A stretch of 64,000 nucleotides of DNA. Source: Brachyspira pilosicoli P43/6/78. Its GTDB lineage: Bacteria; Spirochaetota; Brachyspiria; Brachyspirales; Brachyspiraceae. A program made the translations under genes and the position numbers. The stretch spans positions 2,356,001-2,420,000 of the forward strand of contig NC_019908.1 of assembly GCF_000325665.1 (NCBI RefSeq), in the 5' to 3' direction. The notes under the pieces are model-generated. The model worked only from the letters and a program-made list of their open reading frames with translations, had not been told where the DNA came from and made no database searches. This document shows positions 36,968-45,576 of this stretch, piece by piece. Every line of letters begins with the position of its first letter. The stretch's first letter is position 1.

Positions 36968-38488
36968 TTATATTAATAAATTCAATTTTCTCTCTGGAAC
37001 TATATTGTAATTTTGTACGCTTACAACCTCTTCTTCTATGTTGTCTGCTCCAAAGCCATTTAAATTATTGTTGCTGCCTCCAAACTCAAACTCACCATTT
37101 TCATTAGGCATGTCCTGTCTAAGCATTACATCAAAACCTTCAATATTTATTCCAATCTCATTTAAAGAGCTAATAACAGTATCTAGGTTTTTTGTAAATA
37201 TGTCTTTTATTTCAGCATTATCTACAAATATTTTTCCTACTAAATTGTTATCAGCGTCCATACTTATTTTTAATCTCACCTTACCTAAATACTCAGGATT
37301 AAGAGACATTAAAACTTCACTCTTTCCATTATTAACAGCAACCTGTGCCTTCTCTACCAATTTTGACATCAAATCTTGGAATCTAATCATATTCTCAGCA
37401 AGGCTGTTAGTATTTTGTGTTTTAGATACATTGTTGTAGTGATTATATCCTTTCAAACTAGAAGAAGAATCTTTCATGTTAATAATTGTAAGTTCGCTTC
37501 CTTTTTCATCGGATATAGTGTTATTTAAATTGCTGTTATTATTTTCTTTAGCCTCTTGCAATCTCATCTCTCTTTTATCAGCAACATTATTATCATCATT
37601 GCTTATAAAAGTTTCTGCAGAATCGTTAACTATTTCATTATTATTATTTTCTTCTATTTTTGCATCTATTTTTTCTATATTATTATCTTGTGATTTTTTA
37701 GAAGTTTCTTCTATGCTATTATCTTCAACTTCTACTAATTCAAATATGTCTGATAATTTTTCAACATTATCATCATCATTTTGATATGATATAGCAATCT
37801 CTTCCAAACTTTCTAAAGCTATTATTAAATCAGTAATTTCTTTTTTATCTTTTTCATCTAATTCTTCTAAGTTAATATTTTTTAGCTCTTCTTTGATATC
37901 ATCAATATCTTTAATCAATGAAGATAATTTCTCTTCATTAACTTTACTGTCTATATTAACATTTTTTTCTATTTGTGCTTTTTTATCAGCCTTGTAATTT
38001 TCTATTATGAGGCCTGCTTTATCAATTAATTTTTTTGCTTTTTCTTTAGAAGACATTATATCTTTTTTAATTTCATTGTTATCTATATTTTCAGCGTTTT
38101 CTATATTTTTATCTTCTTTGCTATTGTTTTCTGATATTTCTTCTTTTTCTTCATTATTTACACTTTCTTTTAATTCACTACTTTGAGCTTCATCAGCGTT
38201 ATTTTCAATGTTTTCTTTTCTTATATTTTCACTATTTTCAACATTGTTTTGAGGATCTTCATCTGTTATATTATTGTTTTTATATAAACTATCTTGATAA
38301 TCTTCTTCTTTTTCTATAGATTTATTTGTAGCACTTTGAGAATAAATATCTTCGCTATTTTTTGCCTCGTCTAACATTTTAGCGAAACTATTATCATCAT
38401 GTATATCATAAATTGTATTATTTTTATTAGCAGATATATTGCTGTCATTAAAAGATAATACATTGCTAACTGAGCTTATCATAAACAT
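36968..38488 (-). CDS. fliK: flagellar hook-length control protein FliK
   Basis: About 504-506 residues. The N-terminal 350 residues are highly acidic and Asn-rich low complexity, as expected for the ruler part, which varies freely between species. The C-terminal domain (about residues 360-470) carries the conserved FliK signature GKSEVLMSLNPEYLGKVRLK and, 40 residues on, LNEIGINIEGFDVML. It measures hook length and switches the export gate by contacting FlhB. The second of two close ATGs (38482) is better spaced from AGAGGA than 38488. Upstream of flgD on the same strand. Confidence 0.85.
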   Translation of the reverse strand: MFMISSVSNVLSFNDSNISANKNNTIYDIHDDNSFAKMLDEAKNSEDIYSQSATNKSIEKEEDYQDSLYKNNNITDEDPQNNVENSENIRKENIENNADEAQSSELKESVNNEEKEEISENNSKEDKNIENAENIDNNEIKKDIMSSKEKAKKLIDKAGLIIENYKADKKAQIEKNVNIDSKVNEEKLSSLIKDIDDIKEELKNINLEELDEKDKKEITDLIIALESLEEIAISYQNDDDNVEKLSDIFELVEVEDNSIEETSKKSQDNNIEKIDAKIEENNNNEIVNDSAETFISNDDNNVADKREMRLQEAKENNNSNLNNTISDEKGSELTIINMKDSSSSLKGYNHYNNVSKTQNTNSLAENMIRFQDLMSKLVEKAQVAVNNGKSEVLMSLNPEYLGKVRLKISMDADNNLVGKIFVDNAEIKDIFTKNLDTVISSLNEIGINIEGFDVMLRQDMPNENGEFEFGGSNNNLNGFGADNIEEEVVSVQNYNIVPERKLNLLI

Positions 38489-38599
38489 AATCCTCTTAAA
38501 AAATAAAAATCATATCATTTATTATGCTCGGAAATATGGAATTTTACTTTATAAAAAAATAGCATGCCTATAAAAATTAATTTAAATAAAAAATTGATA

Positions 38600-39208
38600 T
38601 TATTGAAATATATGTGCTGTTTGAGAAATGATATTTGTGCCTGTTTCAAATGCTAAGAAAGGAAATTTTCCCATAATACCAGCTACTATATTTGAAGGAG
38701 GCATTGTTGATAATCTATTATATTCATTTACATGTGTATTATATGCTTCTATTGCTTTTCTCTCTTCCTGTATGATAGGTCTCATTGTTCTTAAAGCTTC
38801 CATATAAAATTGATTTGTTCTTAAAACAGGGTAGTTTCTTGCTGTATAATCTATTTTATTAATATTTTCTTGTATTCTTGCTTGAATATATTGAAACTCT
38901 TGAAAGGTTAGGGGTTTTTCTATTAATTTGTCATCTATATCTATTTTACTTAGTCTTGTTATATAATTACTTAATGAAGAGATTGTGTATGCATCTAATC
39001 TTGGTATTTTTGATACTGCATTATAATATTGTATAGAGGCTGCTCTTTTTTTTGAATAAATATCTAATATATTATTTAAATATTCTCTTGATAATTTCTC
39101 TTCAGTGAGAATAGATTTTTTTATAGAAGTAGTAGTTACTATCATAAATATACTAATAGCTACAACATTAACTATTACAAATATTATAGCTACAATGGAA
39201 CCTTTCAT
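38600..39208 (-). CDS. LemA-like membrane-anchored helical protein
   Basis: A 202-residue protein with one N-terminal membrane helix (residues 5-26) and an all-helical extracytoplasmic domain. The C-terminal pattern AYNTHVNEYNRLSTMPPSNI followed by AGIMGKFPFLAFE resembles the LemA signature (A-Y-N-x3-V-x2-Y-N then F-P, A, G-F). The middle is too diverged to be certain. LemA proteins are of unknown function, often near envelope genes. Neighbour: a TM2-XpaC-like gene 79 bases upstream. AAGGA precedes the ATG. Confidence 0.6.
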   Translation of the reverse strand: MKGSIVAIIFVIVNVVAISIFMIVTTTSIKKSILTEEKLSREYLNNILDIYSKKRAASIQYYNAVSKIPRLDAYTISSLSNYITRLSKIDIDDKLIEKPLTFQEFQYIQARIQENINKIDYTARNYPVLRTNQFYMEALRTMRPIIQEERKAIEAYNTHVNEYNRLSTMPPSNIVAGIMGKFPFLAFETGTNIISQTAHIFQ

Positions 39209-39287
39209 CAGTTTTCCTTAAATATTATTTAAACAATAAAACAATTATATATAAATAAAAGTAAATTGTCAAAAAAATATACTTATA

Positions 39288-39941
39288 CTATTTTTTTAAT
39301 GTTGATTTTATTACTTCTATATCACTTGATATATCTATAATATTACTTTTGTATATTGTATTTAATATTGTTTTTAAGTTTTCTTTCATTGCTATTATAG
39401 AATCCGTTATATCATTTTTTAATTTATCATTATCTTCTTCTATTTTTGATTTTTCTAAATCTATATATGTGTTTATTATTTTTACTATTGTAGGTATATT
39501 ATATTCTAAAAGTTTTTCTAATTCTTTTGCTGCTATTTTATTATTAGTTGTATCTTTTACAGAGATATCTATTATATTTTTATATATTTCATTTAATTCT
39601 TTAATATTTTCTTTTATTTTATTATCTGTAATTTTCATTGAGGCAGTATTTATAAGTTTATTATATTTTAAAGCCTGCTTAATAATATTAGTTTCTTTTT
39701 TGCCATTAGACAAATTATTATTAAGTTCTATTTTATTGTATTTCTCATCGAACTCTTCTTCTGTCATGAATGTAAACTTTAATAAATCTATAACACAAAG
39801 AATTGTAGGTATAAAAGTCCAGAAAAATAAAACATGCAGTATTCCTCTTTTAGTTTGCCCAAGATAAAATTTCTGTATACCAATACCGCCAAGCATTATA
39901 GACAATGCCGAATATACTATAGCATATGCTCTTTTTTTCAT
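39288..39941 (-). CDS. TM2-domain protein with C-terminal XpaC-like domain
   Basis: A 217-residue protein. Residues 1-60 are a TM2 domain: two membrane helices around GGIGIQKFYLGQTKRGILHV, with the family G-x-H/Q-K-F-Y-L-G core, ending in a D-L-L motif. Residues 85-217 are helical and align with the C-terminus of the XpaC-like protein at 313-852 (EYNIPTIVKIINTYIDL against EYHLPTAIKMLKYYIDF; IDISSDIEVIKSTLKK against IDINSDIDVLKNMLEK). The fusion places an XpaC-type domain at the membrane. Function unknown. Confidence 0.72.
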   Translation of the reverse strand: MKKRAYAIVYSALSIMLGGIGIQKFYLGQTKRGILHVLFFWTFIPTILCVIDLLKFTFMTEEEFDEKYNKIELNNNLSNGKKETNIIKQALKYNKLINTASMKITDNKIKENIKELNEIYKNIIDISVKDTTNNKIAAKELEKLLEYNIPTIVKIINTYIDLEKSKIEEDNDKLKNDITDSIIAMKENLKTILNTIYKSNIIDISSDIEVIKSTLKK

Positions 39942-39970
39942 TTAACTATTTTACCATAATTTATAATTTT

Positions 39971-40965
39971 TTAAGAGAATGATTTATATTTATTTATATT
40001 AAATTTTGTTACTCTTTTATAACCGGTTATAATTCTAAATATTCCATAAAAAAATCCAAGTCCATAAAACATATGAGTTATAAAAAACATAAAAGGGTAT
40101 ATAAATATCCCTACAAATTTATTTATAATTCCTTTATCTTTAATAGATTTAATTATTCCTGCCAAAATAGTAATTACTGAATATATAATAAATGGAATAA
40201 AATATAATGCTATATAATTAATTTTTGTATGTAAATAAATAGCTAATATTATTGGTAATAATATAATATAAACACTAAAAAAAGCAGGCAATGTAAATAT
40301 TAGATTTTTTTATTAAAGTTTTTATAAAGCTGTTCAAATCTTCCTCTTCCATAATTAAGAAGCATTTTTATATATGATTTTAAATTTCCTCTAGGCGGTC
40401 TTCTTACTATTATTTCAGGGTCATACATTAGTTTATATCCTAAAGAAAGTATTTTATCAATTAATGCATTTTCTTCGTTTGGGTATAAACTTTCATCAAA
40501 AAGCCCAGCTTCAAATATCACATCTTTTCGTACAAACAAATTACAAAGTATTACATCTCTGTCAGTTCCTTCTCTATATGTAGAAGAGTTTTTACTATAT
40601 CTGTTTGCTATAGGCCCCACAGCATAATAAGAACGCATACAAGAATCAATATATCTTTCTTTTGTATTTGAAATAATATGAATAGCAGGTCCGCCTACAA
40701 TAGCTACTTTTTCATTGCTTTCAAATATTTCTACAGCTCTTTTTATATTAAGCGGGTCTACAAGAGAATCATTATCTATAAAATATATAATATCTCCAGA
40801 AGCTTTTTTTAAACATTCATTTCTTTGCACGGTAGGGTGAGTGCCTTCAGCCTGAAAGATTTCTATATCATTTTTATTATAATCAGATAGATAAATTCCT
40901 ACTAAAGTACTTTCTATATTTTCACCTATTCTATGAGGAATAATTACAGTAACTTTTAATGACAC
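39971..40965 (-). pseudogene. family 2 glycosyltransferase with C-terminal membrane region, frameshifted
   Basis: Two frames form one protein of about 331 residues. The first (40965 to 40300) is a GT-A family 2 domain: VTVIIPHR, then IIYFIDNDSLVDP (metal-binding D-x-D-like), GGPAIH, and REGTDRDVILCNLFVRKD with the acceptor-site YPNEENALIDKILSLGYK. It ends at GRGRFEQLYKNFNKK. The second (to 39971) continues with two or three membrane helices beginning LPAFFSVYIILLPIILAIYL. The mRNA has A7 at 40305-40311 where eight A would join the frames. Such enzymes extend surface polysaccharide or lipooligosaccharide on the inner membrane. It follows galT by six bases, suggesting a shared sugar-nucleotide pathway. 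Confidence 0.75.
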
Positions 40966-40971
40966 TTATAT

Positions 40972-41946
40972 TTACATCCCAATATTTCTAAAATAAGCTG
41001 TTCTTAAATTAGCAGCCATCTCCTCAGGGCTAGTAGGATTGCAAGGAGCCCAAGCACCTGTTTCTGATGAAGCATTAAATTTCTGTTTTTCTTTGCTTCT
41101 CATAGGAGGGAAGAACTCTATATGATAACGCCATATATCATTATAATTAAATCCATCATTTACAGGAGCACTATACATACACATCATATAAGGAAACTTC
41201 ATGTCAAATAAAGTATCTAATGTAGTAGTAGCTTTTTTTAGAATATCTGCCAATGATAGAGATTCTTTTTCATTAAAATCATTTATAGCTATAATATTTT
41301 TTTTAGGCATAATCATAATACCATAAGGATATTCAGAAGCAAAAGGAAGAAAACATACAAAATCATCATTTTCAAATATTATTCTTCTTCCATCTTCAAT
41401 TTCTTGTTCAAGCATATCAGCAAATAGATTTCTATTTTTTACATTATAATAGCTTGAAGCCATATCAATTTTTCTTTTAATTCTTAAAGGTATCCAGCTA
41501 TAACCATATATCTGTCCATGAGGATGCGGCATAGTAACACCAACAACTTCACCCTTGTTTTCAAAAGGCATAATGTATTTTATTTTTTTATTTTCAGCTA
41601 TTTTTACCATTCTCTCTTGCCATAATTTAACGAGCTTTAATATATGTTCAACAGGTAATTCTGGAAGAGTAGTATTATGGTCAGGAGAGTATAAAATTAC
41701 TTCGCATTTTCCTATAGAAGGTGCAGTTTTAAAAAGTTTACCATTATCAACATCATCAGGATAAGGTGGTTCAAAAGATAGTGCAGGAAAGTCATTATCA
41801 TAACAGAGAACATCATAACTGTCTGGTACCTTACCACTTCCAGGACAAAAAGGACAATAGTCTTTAGGCATTTGCGGACGAGCTTGCCTATGACTTGCTA
41901 TCATAACATAATCACCAAGTAAAGGATTATAACGTAATTCTGCCAT
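40972..41946 (-). CDS. galT: galactose-1-phosphate uridylyltransferase
   Basis: A 324-residue enzyme exchanging UMP between UDP-glucose and galactose-1-phosphate (Leloir pathway). The catalytic motif is HPHGQIYGY (nucleophilic His, near residue 139). The zinc-binding CPFCPGSG is near residue 31, and EYPYGIMIMPKKN and RYHIEFFPP lie in the C-terminal half. The length is slightly short for the family but complete. No galK or galE is adjacent. Co-transcription with the glycosyltransferase (six-base gap) points to galactose entering surface glycans. Confidence 0.92.
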   Translation of the reverse strand: MAELRYNPLLGDYVMIASHRQARPQMPKDYCPFCPGSGKVPDSYDVLCYDNDFPALSFEPPYPDDVDNGKLFKTAPSIGKCEVILYSPDHNTTLPELPVEHILKLVKLWQERMVKIAENKKIKYIMPFENKGEVVGVTMPHPHGQIYGYSWIPLRIKRKIDMASSYYNVKNRNLFADMLEQEIEDGRRIIFENDDFVCFLPFASEYPYGIMIMPKKNIIAINDFNEKESLSLADILKKATTTLDTLFDMKFPYMMCMYSAPVNDGFNYNDIWRYHIEFFPPMRSKEKQKFNASSETGAWAPCNPTSPEEMAANLRTAYFRNIGM

Positions 41947-42206
41947 AATTAATATACTCCTAAAATCTTTATTGATTATTAATTATATATCTTTTTTTAT
42001 AATAAGCAAATATTTTATATTTTTATTTATTATAATATTTTGTTTCAAATGTTTTGTTAGCAAAGAAATATATGTGTAAATTATATTAATATTATAAAAT
42101 TTATATTTATTTTAAAGAATTGTTTTTACTGTGAAAAATATACGAGGTTTTATATGCAGTATGTTTCTTATACATACAAAAAATAATAGTATTTTGGGGA
42201 ATAACT

Positions 42207-42818
42207 ATGTTAAAAAAAATTTCTTTATTTATCTCATTAATGTTTATCTTTTTTAGTTTTGCAAACGCTCAAACAGCTAAATCTACATTAGACGGCATGA
42301 TGCAGTCTTATAATGGAGAGATGAATGCTTCATCTATGTATGCAGAGTTTGCTAAAAAATCACAAAATAAAAGCGTAGCAACTATGTTTAAAGCTGCTTC
42401 TGCTGCGGAGGCTATACATGCTAAACTTTTAAATGATATGGCTATATCTAATAAATTAACTACTAAGCCTTTAACTGCTAAAATTGATCCTGTTAAAACA
42501 TCTACAGATAATGAACATTTAAAAGCTGGAATAAAAGGCGAAACTTATGAATACACTAAAATGTATCCTGCTTTCAGTAAAGTAGCTATGGCTGAAGGAA
42601 ATAAAGATGTTGCTAATCTAATGAATATGATAGCAAGCGTTGAAAAAACTCATGCTCAGTTATATGATAAAACTATGAGAGATTTAGCTGCTGGAAAAGG
42701 ATTACCTGAAGGTTATTATGTATGTCCTGTTTGCGGATATATAGAAAAAGGAAGCTCTCCAGATACATGTCCTATTTGTAATGCTGCTGGAAGCACTTTC
42801 CAAGCTTTTTTGAGCTAA
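42207..42818 (+). CDS. rubrerythrin with a signal peptide (exported)
   Basis: A 203-residue protein. Residues 1-21 are a clear signal peptide (basic start, hydrophobic core, ANA-Q cleavage). Residues 25-165 are the ferritin-like di-iron domain, with Glu/His ligands in YNGEMNASSMYAEF, AAEAIHAKLL, KGETYEYTKMY and SVEKTHAQLY. The C-terminus is a rubredoxin domain with CPVCGY and CPICNA. Rubrerythrins reduce hydrogen peroxide in anaerobes and are normally cytoplasmic, so export is unusual. The gene stands alone with its own strong terminator. Confidence 0.87.
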   Translation: MLKKISLFISLMFIFFSFANAQTAKSTLDGMMQSYNGEMNASSMYAEFAKKSQNKSVATMFKAASAAEAIHAKLLNDMAISNKLTTKPLTAKIDPVKTSTDNEHLKAGIKGETYEYTKMYPAFSKVAMAEGNKDVANLMNMIASVEKTHAQLYDKTMRDLAAGKGLPEGYYVCPVCGYIEKGSSPDTCPICNAAGSTFQAFLS

Positions 42819-42843
42819 AATTATAAATTCTTGTTGAATTAAT

Positions 42844-42878
42844 AGCATTGGCAGCATTATTGTTGCCAATGCTTTTTT
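42844..42878 (+). terminator. rho-independent terminator of the rubrerythrin gene
   Basis: AGCATTGGCA (42844-42853) pairs perfectly with TGCCAATGCT (42864-42873) and is followed by T5. It lies 26 bases after the stop. Confidence 0.93.
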
Positions 42879-42972
42879 ATATAAAAAATTATTTGTTATA
42901 TACTTTATACTAATAATAGAGTACATATAATATTTATTTTATTTATATTAATTAATTATATTTCTTTTTTAA

Positions 42973-43001
42973 TTGACAAATTATCATATTTTTATTATAA
43001 T
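42973..43001 (+). promoter_or_regulatory. perfect-consensus promoter of the reductase-desulfurase-activase operon
   Basis: TTGACA (42973-42978), exactly 17 bases, TATAAT (42996-43001). Transcription from about 43008 leaves a leader of about 150 bases before the ATG at 43160. Confidence 0.8.
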
Positions 43002-43098
43002 TACATGGTATGATTATTGATTTTGCTGTAAACAAATTGATAGTAGTCTTTTCTTACTTATCCAAAAAATATACAAAACATATAATGTAATCTTTTAA

Positions 43099-43117
43099 AT
43101 TCTATAGGTTATAGAAT
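43099..43117. promoter_or_regulatory. palindrome in the 5' leader of the reductase operon
   Basis: ATTCTATA (43099-43106), three bases, TATAGAAT (43110-43117): a perfect 8-bp inverted repeat, 43 bases before the start codon and about 90 downstream of the predicted transcription start. It could be an operator or an RNA hairpin. Confidence 0.4.
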
Positions 43118-43159
43118 CCATTTCTATTTTTCATATTAAAAACATTAGGAGTGTATGCT

Positions 43160-44308
43160 ATGTCTAATAATTATTTGCCTGAAATTTTTGAAACTTTTAA
43201 TGATGCCCGTAAAAAAGGCTTTATTACAATGAAAGAAGAGAAGGATAAAGGAAAGAAAGTAGTTGGTACTTTTTGCACATATACGCCAAGAGAGGTAATA
43301 TATGCAGCTGATGCTATAGCGGTATCATTATGTTCTACCAGTGATGAAACTATACCAGAGGCAGAAAAATATTTGCCTAAGAACTTATGTCCTTTAATAA
43401 AATCTAGTTATGGTTTTGCTGTTACAGATAAATGTCCTTATATGTATTTTTCAGACATTATAGTAGGGGAGACCACTTGCGATGGTAAGAAAAAAATGTA
43501 TGAGCTTTTGGGAGAGATAAAAGATACACATGTTATGCAGCTTCCATATTCAAAAAACGAATTTGCTGTTGCTCTTTGGAAAAATGAGATTAAAGAACTT
43601 ATAAAAAAATTAGAAGAAAAATTTAATGTAAAAATTACAGAAGATAAATTAAAAGATGCTATAAAGTTATGCAATGAAGAGAGAAAAGTAATAAGAGAGT
43701 TTTTTAATTTAGGTAAATTAGTGCCTTCTCCTATAAAGGGAAGTGATATGCATGAGGCTTTGCAATCATCTAATTATAAATTTGATAGAAAGCTTTATAT
43801 AGAAGAGATAAAAAATCTAGTTGATACTTTTAATGATAAATATAAAAAAGGTGAATCTCCGTTTAATAAAAATACTCCAAGGATACTTATTACAGGCTGT
43901 CCTACTGGCGGGCTTGTAGAAAAGATAGTGAAACAGCTTGAAGAGGTTGGGGGTAATGTTGTATGTTTTGAAAGCTGTGTTGGCACAAAGAATTTTGAGA
44001 TGCTTGTTGATGAGAACAAAGAGCCTATAGAGGCTATTGCTGAGAGATATTTAAATATACCTTGTTCTGTTATGAGTCCTAACAATGAAAGAATGGAGAT
44101 TATAAAAAGATATATTGATGAATATAAAATAGATGGTGTAGTTGACGTTATTTTAAGTTCTTGCCATACTTATGCTGTTGAAGGTGAAAAGATTAGACGC
44201 ACTGTAGAAGAATGCGGAAAGTCATATTTACAAATAGAGACTAATTATTCTAATAGTGATACTGCTCAGCTTAGAACTAGATTAGAAGCTTTTGTTGAGA
44301 TGCTATAA
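43160..44308 (+). CDS. double-cubane-cluster-type anaerobic reductase (HgdB/YjiM-like)
   Basis: About 382 residues from ATG 43160. AGGA lies nine bases before it, whereas the in-frame GTG at 43151 touches it. It matches the 2-hydroxyacyl-CoA dehydratase D/BcrB superfamily, in the subgroup of double-cubane-cluster proteins such as E. coli YjiM: KVVGTFCTYTPREVIYAADA at the N-terminus, CPLIKSSYGFAVTDKCPY near residue 75, ILITGCPTGGL near residue 245 and VILSSCHTYAVEGEKI near residue 330. These conserved Cys would ligate an Fe-S cluster delivering low-potential electrons after ATP-driven activation. The activase is two genes downstream. The substrate is unknown. Confidence 0.82.
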   Translation: MSNNYLPEIFETFNDARKKGFITMKEEKDKGKKVVGTFCTYTPREVIYAADAIAVSLCSTSDETIPEAEKYLPKNLCPLIKSSYGFAVTDKCPYMYFSDIIVGETTCDGKKKMYELLGEIKDTHVMQLPYSKNEFAVALWKNEIKELIKKLEEKFNVKITEDKLKDAIKLCNEERKVIREFFNLGKLVPSPIKGSDMHEALQSSNYKFDRKLYIEEIKNLVDTFNDKYKKGESPFNKNTPRILITGCPTGGLVEKIVKQLEEVGGNVVCFESCVGTKNFEMLVDENKEPIEAIAERYLNIPCSVMSPNNERMEIIKRYIDEYKIDGVVDVILSSCHTYAVEGEKIRRTVEECGKSYLQIETNYSNSDTAQLRTRLEAFVEML

Positions 44309-44354
44309 ATATATTATTTTTTTATTAATAAATTTTAAGTTATGGAATTTAAAA

Positions 44355-45494
44355 ATGATATATTTTGACAATGCAGCTACTACATTAAAAAAACCAGACA
44401 CAGTTGCTAAGGCAGTTTTTGATGCAATAAACAGTTTTGCAAATGCTTCAAGAGGCTCTTATGAATTATCATTAAATAGTGAAAGAGTTATGCTTGATAC
44501 AAGAGAGAAAATAGTTAAACTTTTTAATGGATATAGCCCTAATTATGTTGCATTTACAAGCAATTCTACAGAAGCATTAAACACAGCAATAAAAGGCATA
44601 TTAAATAAAAATAGTCATGTTATAACCACCTCTCTTGAACATAACAGCGTTTTAAGACCTCTTTATGAAATGCAAGAACTTGGAACAGAGCTTACAATAA
44701 TAAAATCAAATAACAAAGGCGAACTAAATTATAATGATATAGAAAAAAGCATAAAACAAAACACTAAAGCAATTATTTGTACGCATGCTTCTAATGTTGT
44801 AGGTGATATTTTGGATATTGAGTTTATTGGCGATTTATGCACTAAACATAATATATTATTTATACTCGATGCTTCTCAAACAGCAGGAAGTATTAATATA
44901 GATATGAAGAAAAACAATATAGATGTAGTATGTTTTACTGGTCATAAAGGTTTGATGGGTCCCCAAGGAACTGGAGGATTATGCATAAAAAAAGGCGTAG
45001 ATATTAAGCCATTAAAAACAGGAGGCTCTGGAATAAAAACCTATTCAAAGACACACCCAGAAAATATGCCTACAAGACTTGAAGCGGGTACATTAAATAG
45101 TCATTCTATAGCCGGGCTTAATGCTGCTTTAGAGTTTATAGAAAATGAAACTACAGAAAAAATCAGAGATAAAGAAAGAGAGTTAGCTGATTGCTTTTAT
45201 AATGGAATTAAAAACATAGAAAACATTAAGCTTTATGGAAATTATAATACAAAAAAAAGAACTTCTATAGTAGCTTTAAATATTGGAGATACGGATTCTG
45301 CCAAAGTGTCTGATATATTATCAAGCAAATATAACATAGCAACTAGGTCTGGAGGGCATTGTGCACCTCTTATGCATGAGGCTTTGGGTACTGTTAAGCA
45401 GGGCATTGTGAGATTTAGCTTTTCTTATTTTAATACATTTGAAGAGATAGAAAATGGAATTGATGCTGTGAGGGAGATAGGTAAAAGTTTATAA
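44355..45494 (+). CDS. EF2568-type cysteine desulfurase (class V aminotransferase)
   Basis: About 379 residues from ATG 44355 (MIYFDNAATT, the family's usual start); a longer frame from 44292 would run into the upstream gene. A PLP enzyme expected to release sulfur, or selenium from selenocysteine, as alanine is formed. The PLP Lys is in FTGHKGLMGPQGTGG, and the chalcogen-accepting Cys is in ATRSGGHCAPLMHEALG near the C-terminus. The family is the one seen beside selenium-dependent molybdenum hydroxylase genes in Enterococcus and clostridia. Position between the reductase and the activase-DUF3343 gene supports a shared chalcogen-transfer role. Confidence 0.83.
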   Translation: MIYFDNAATTLKKPDTVAKAVFDAINSFANASRGSYELSLNSERVMLDTREKIVKLFNGYSPNYVAFTSNSTEALNTAIKGILNKNSHVITTSLEHNSVLRPLYEMQELGTELTIIKSNNKGELNYNDIEKSIKQNTKAIICTHASNVVGDILDIEFIGDLCTKHNILFILDASQTAGSINIDMKKNNIDVVCFTGHKGLMGPQGTGGLCIKKGVDIKPLKTGGSGIKTYSKTHPENMPTRLEAGTLNSHSIAGLNAALEFIENETTEKIRDKERELADCFYNGIKNIENIKLYGNYNTKKRTSIVALNIGDTDSAKVSDILSSKYNIATRSGGHCAPLMHEALGTVKQGIVRFSFSYFNTFEEIENGIDAVREIGKSL

Positions 45495-45576
45495 ATTATA
45501 TTATAAAACTACTAAATAAAATTTTAAAATTCAAAAATGAAATTAAATAAAAAGTAAAATTAAAAGGAAAATAGAA

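Noticed and set aside
44292-44354. 21-residue N-terminal extension of the cysteine desulfurase
   Set aside because: It starts inside the preceding gene and the family begins at MIYFDNAATT, encoded from 44355.
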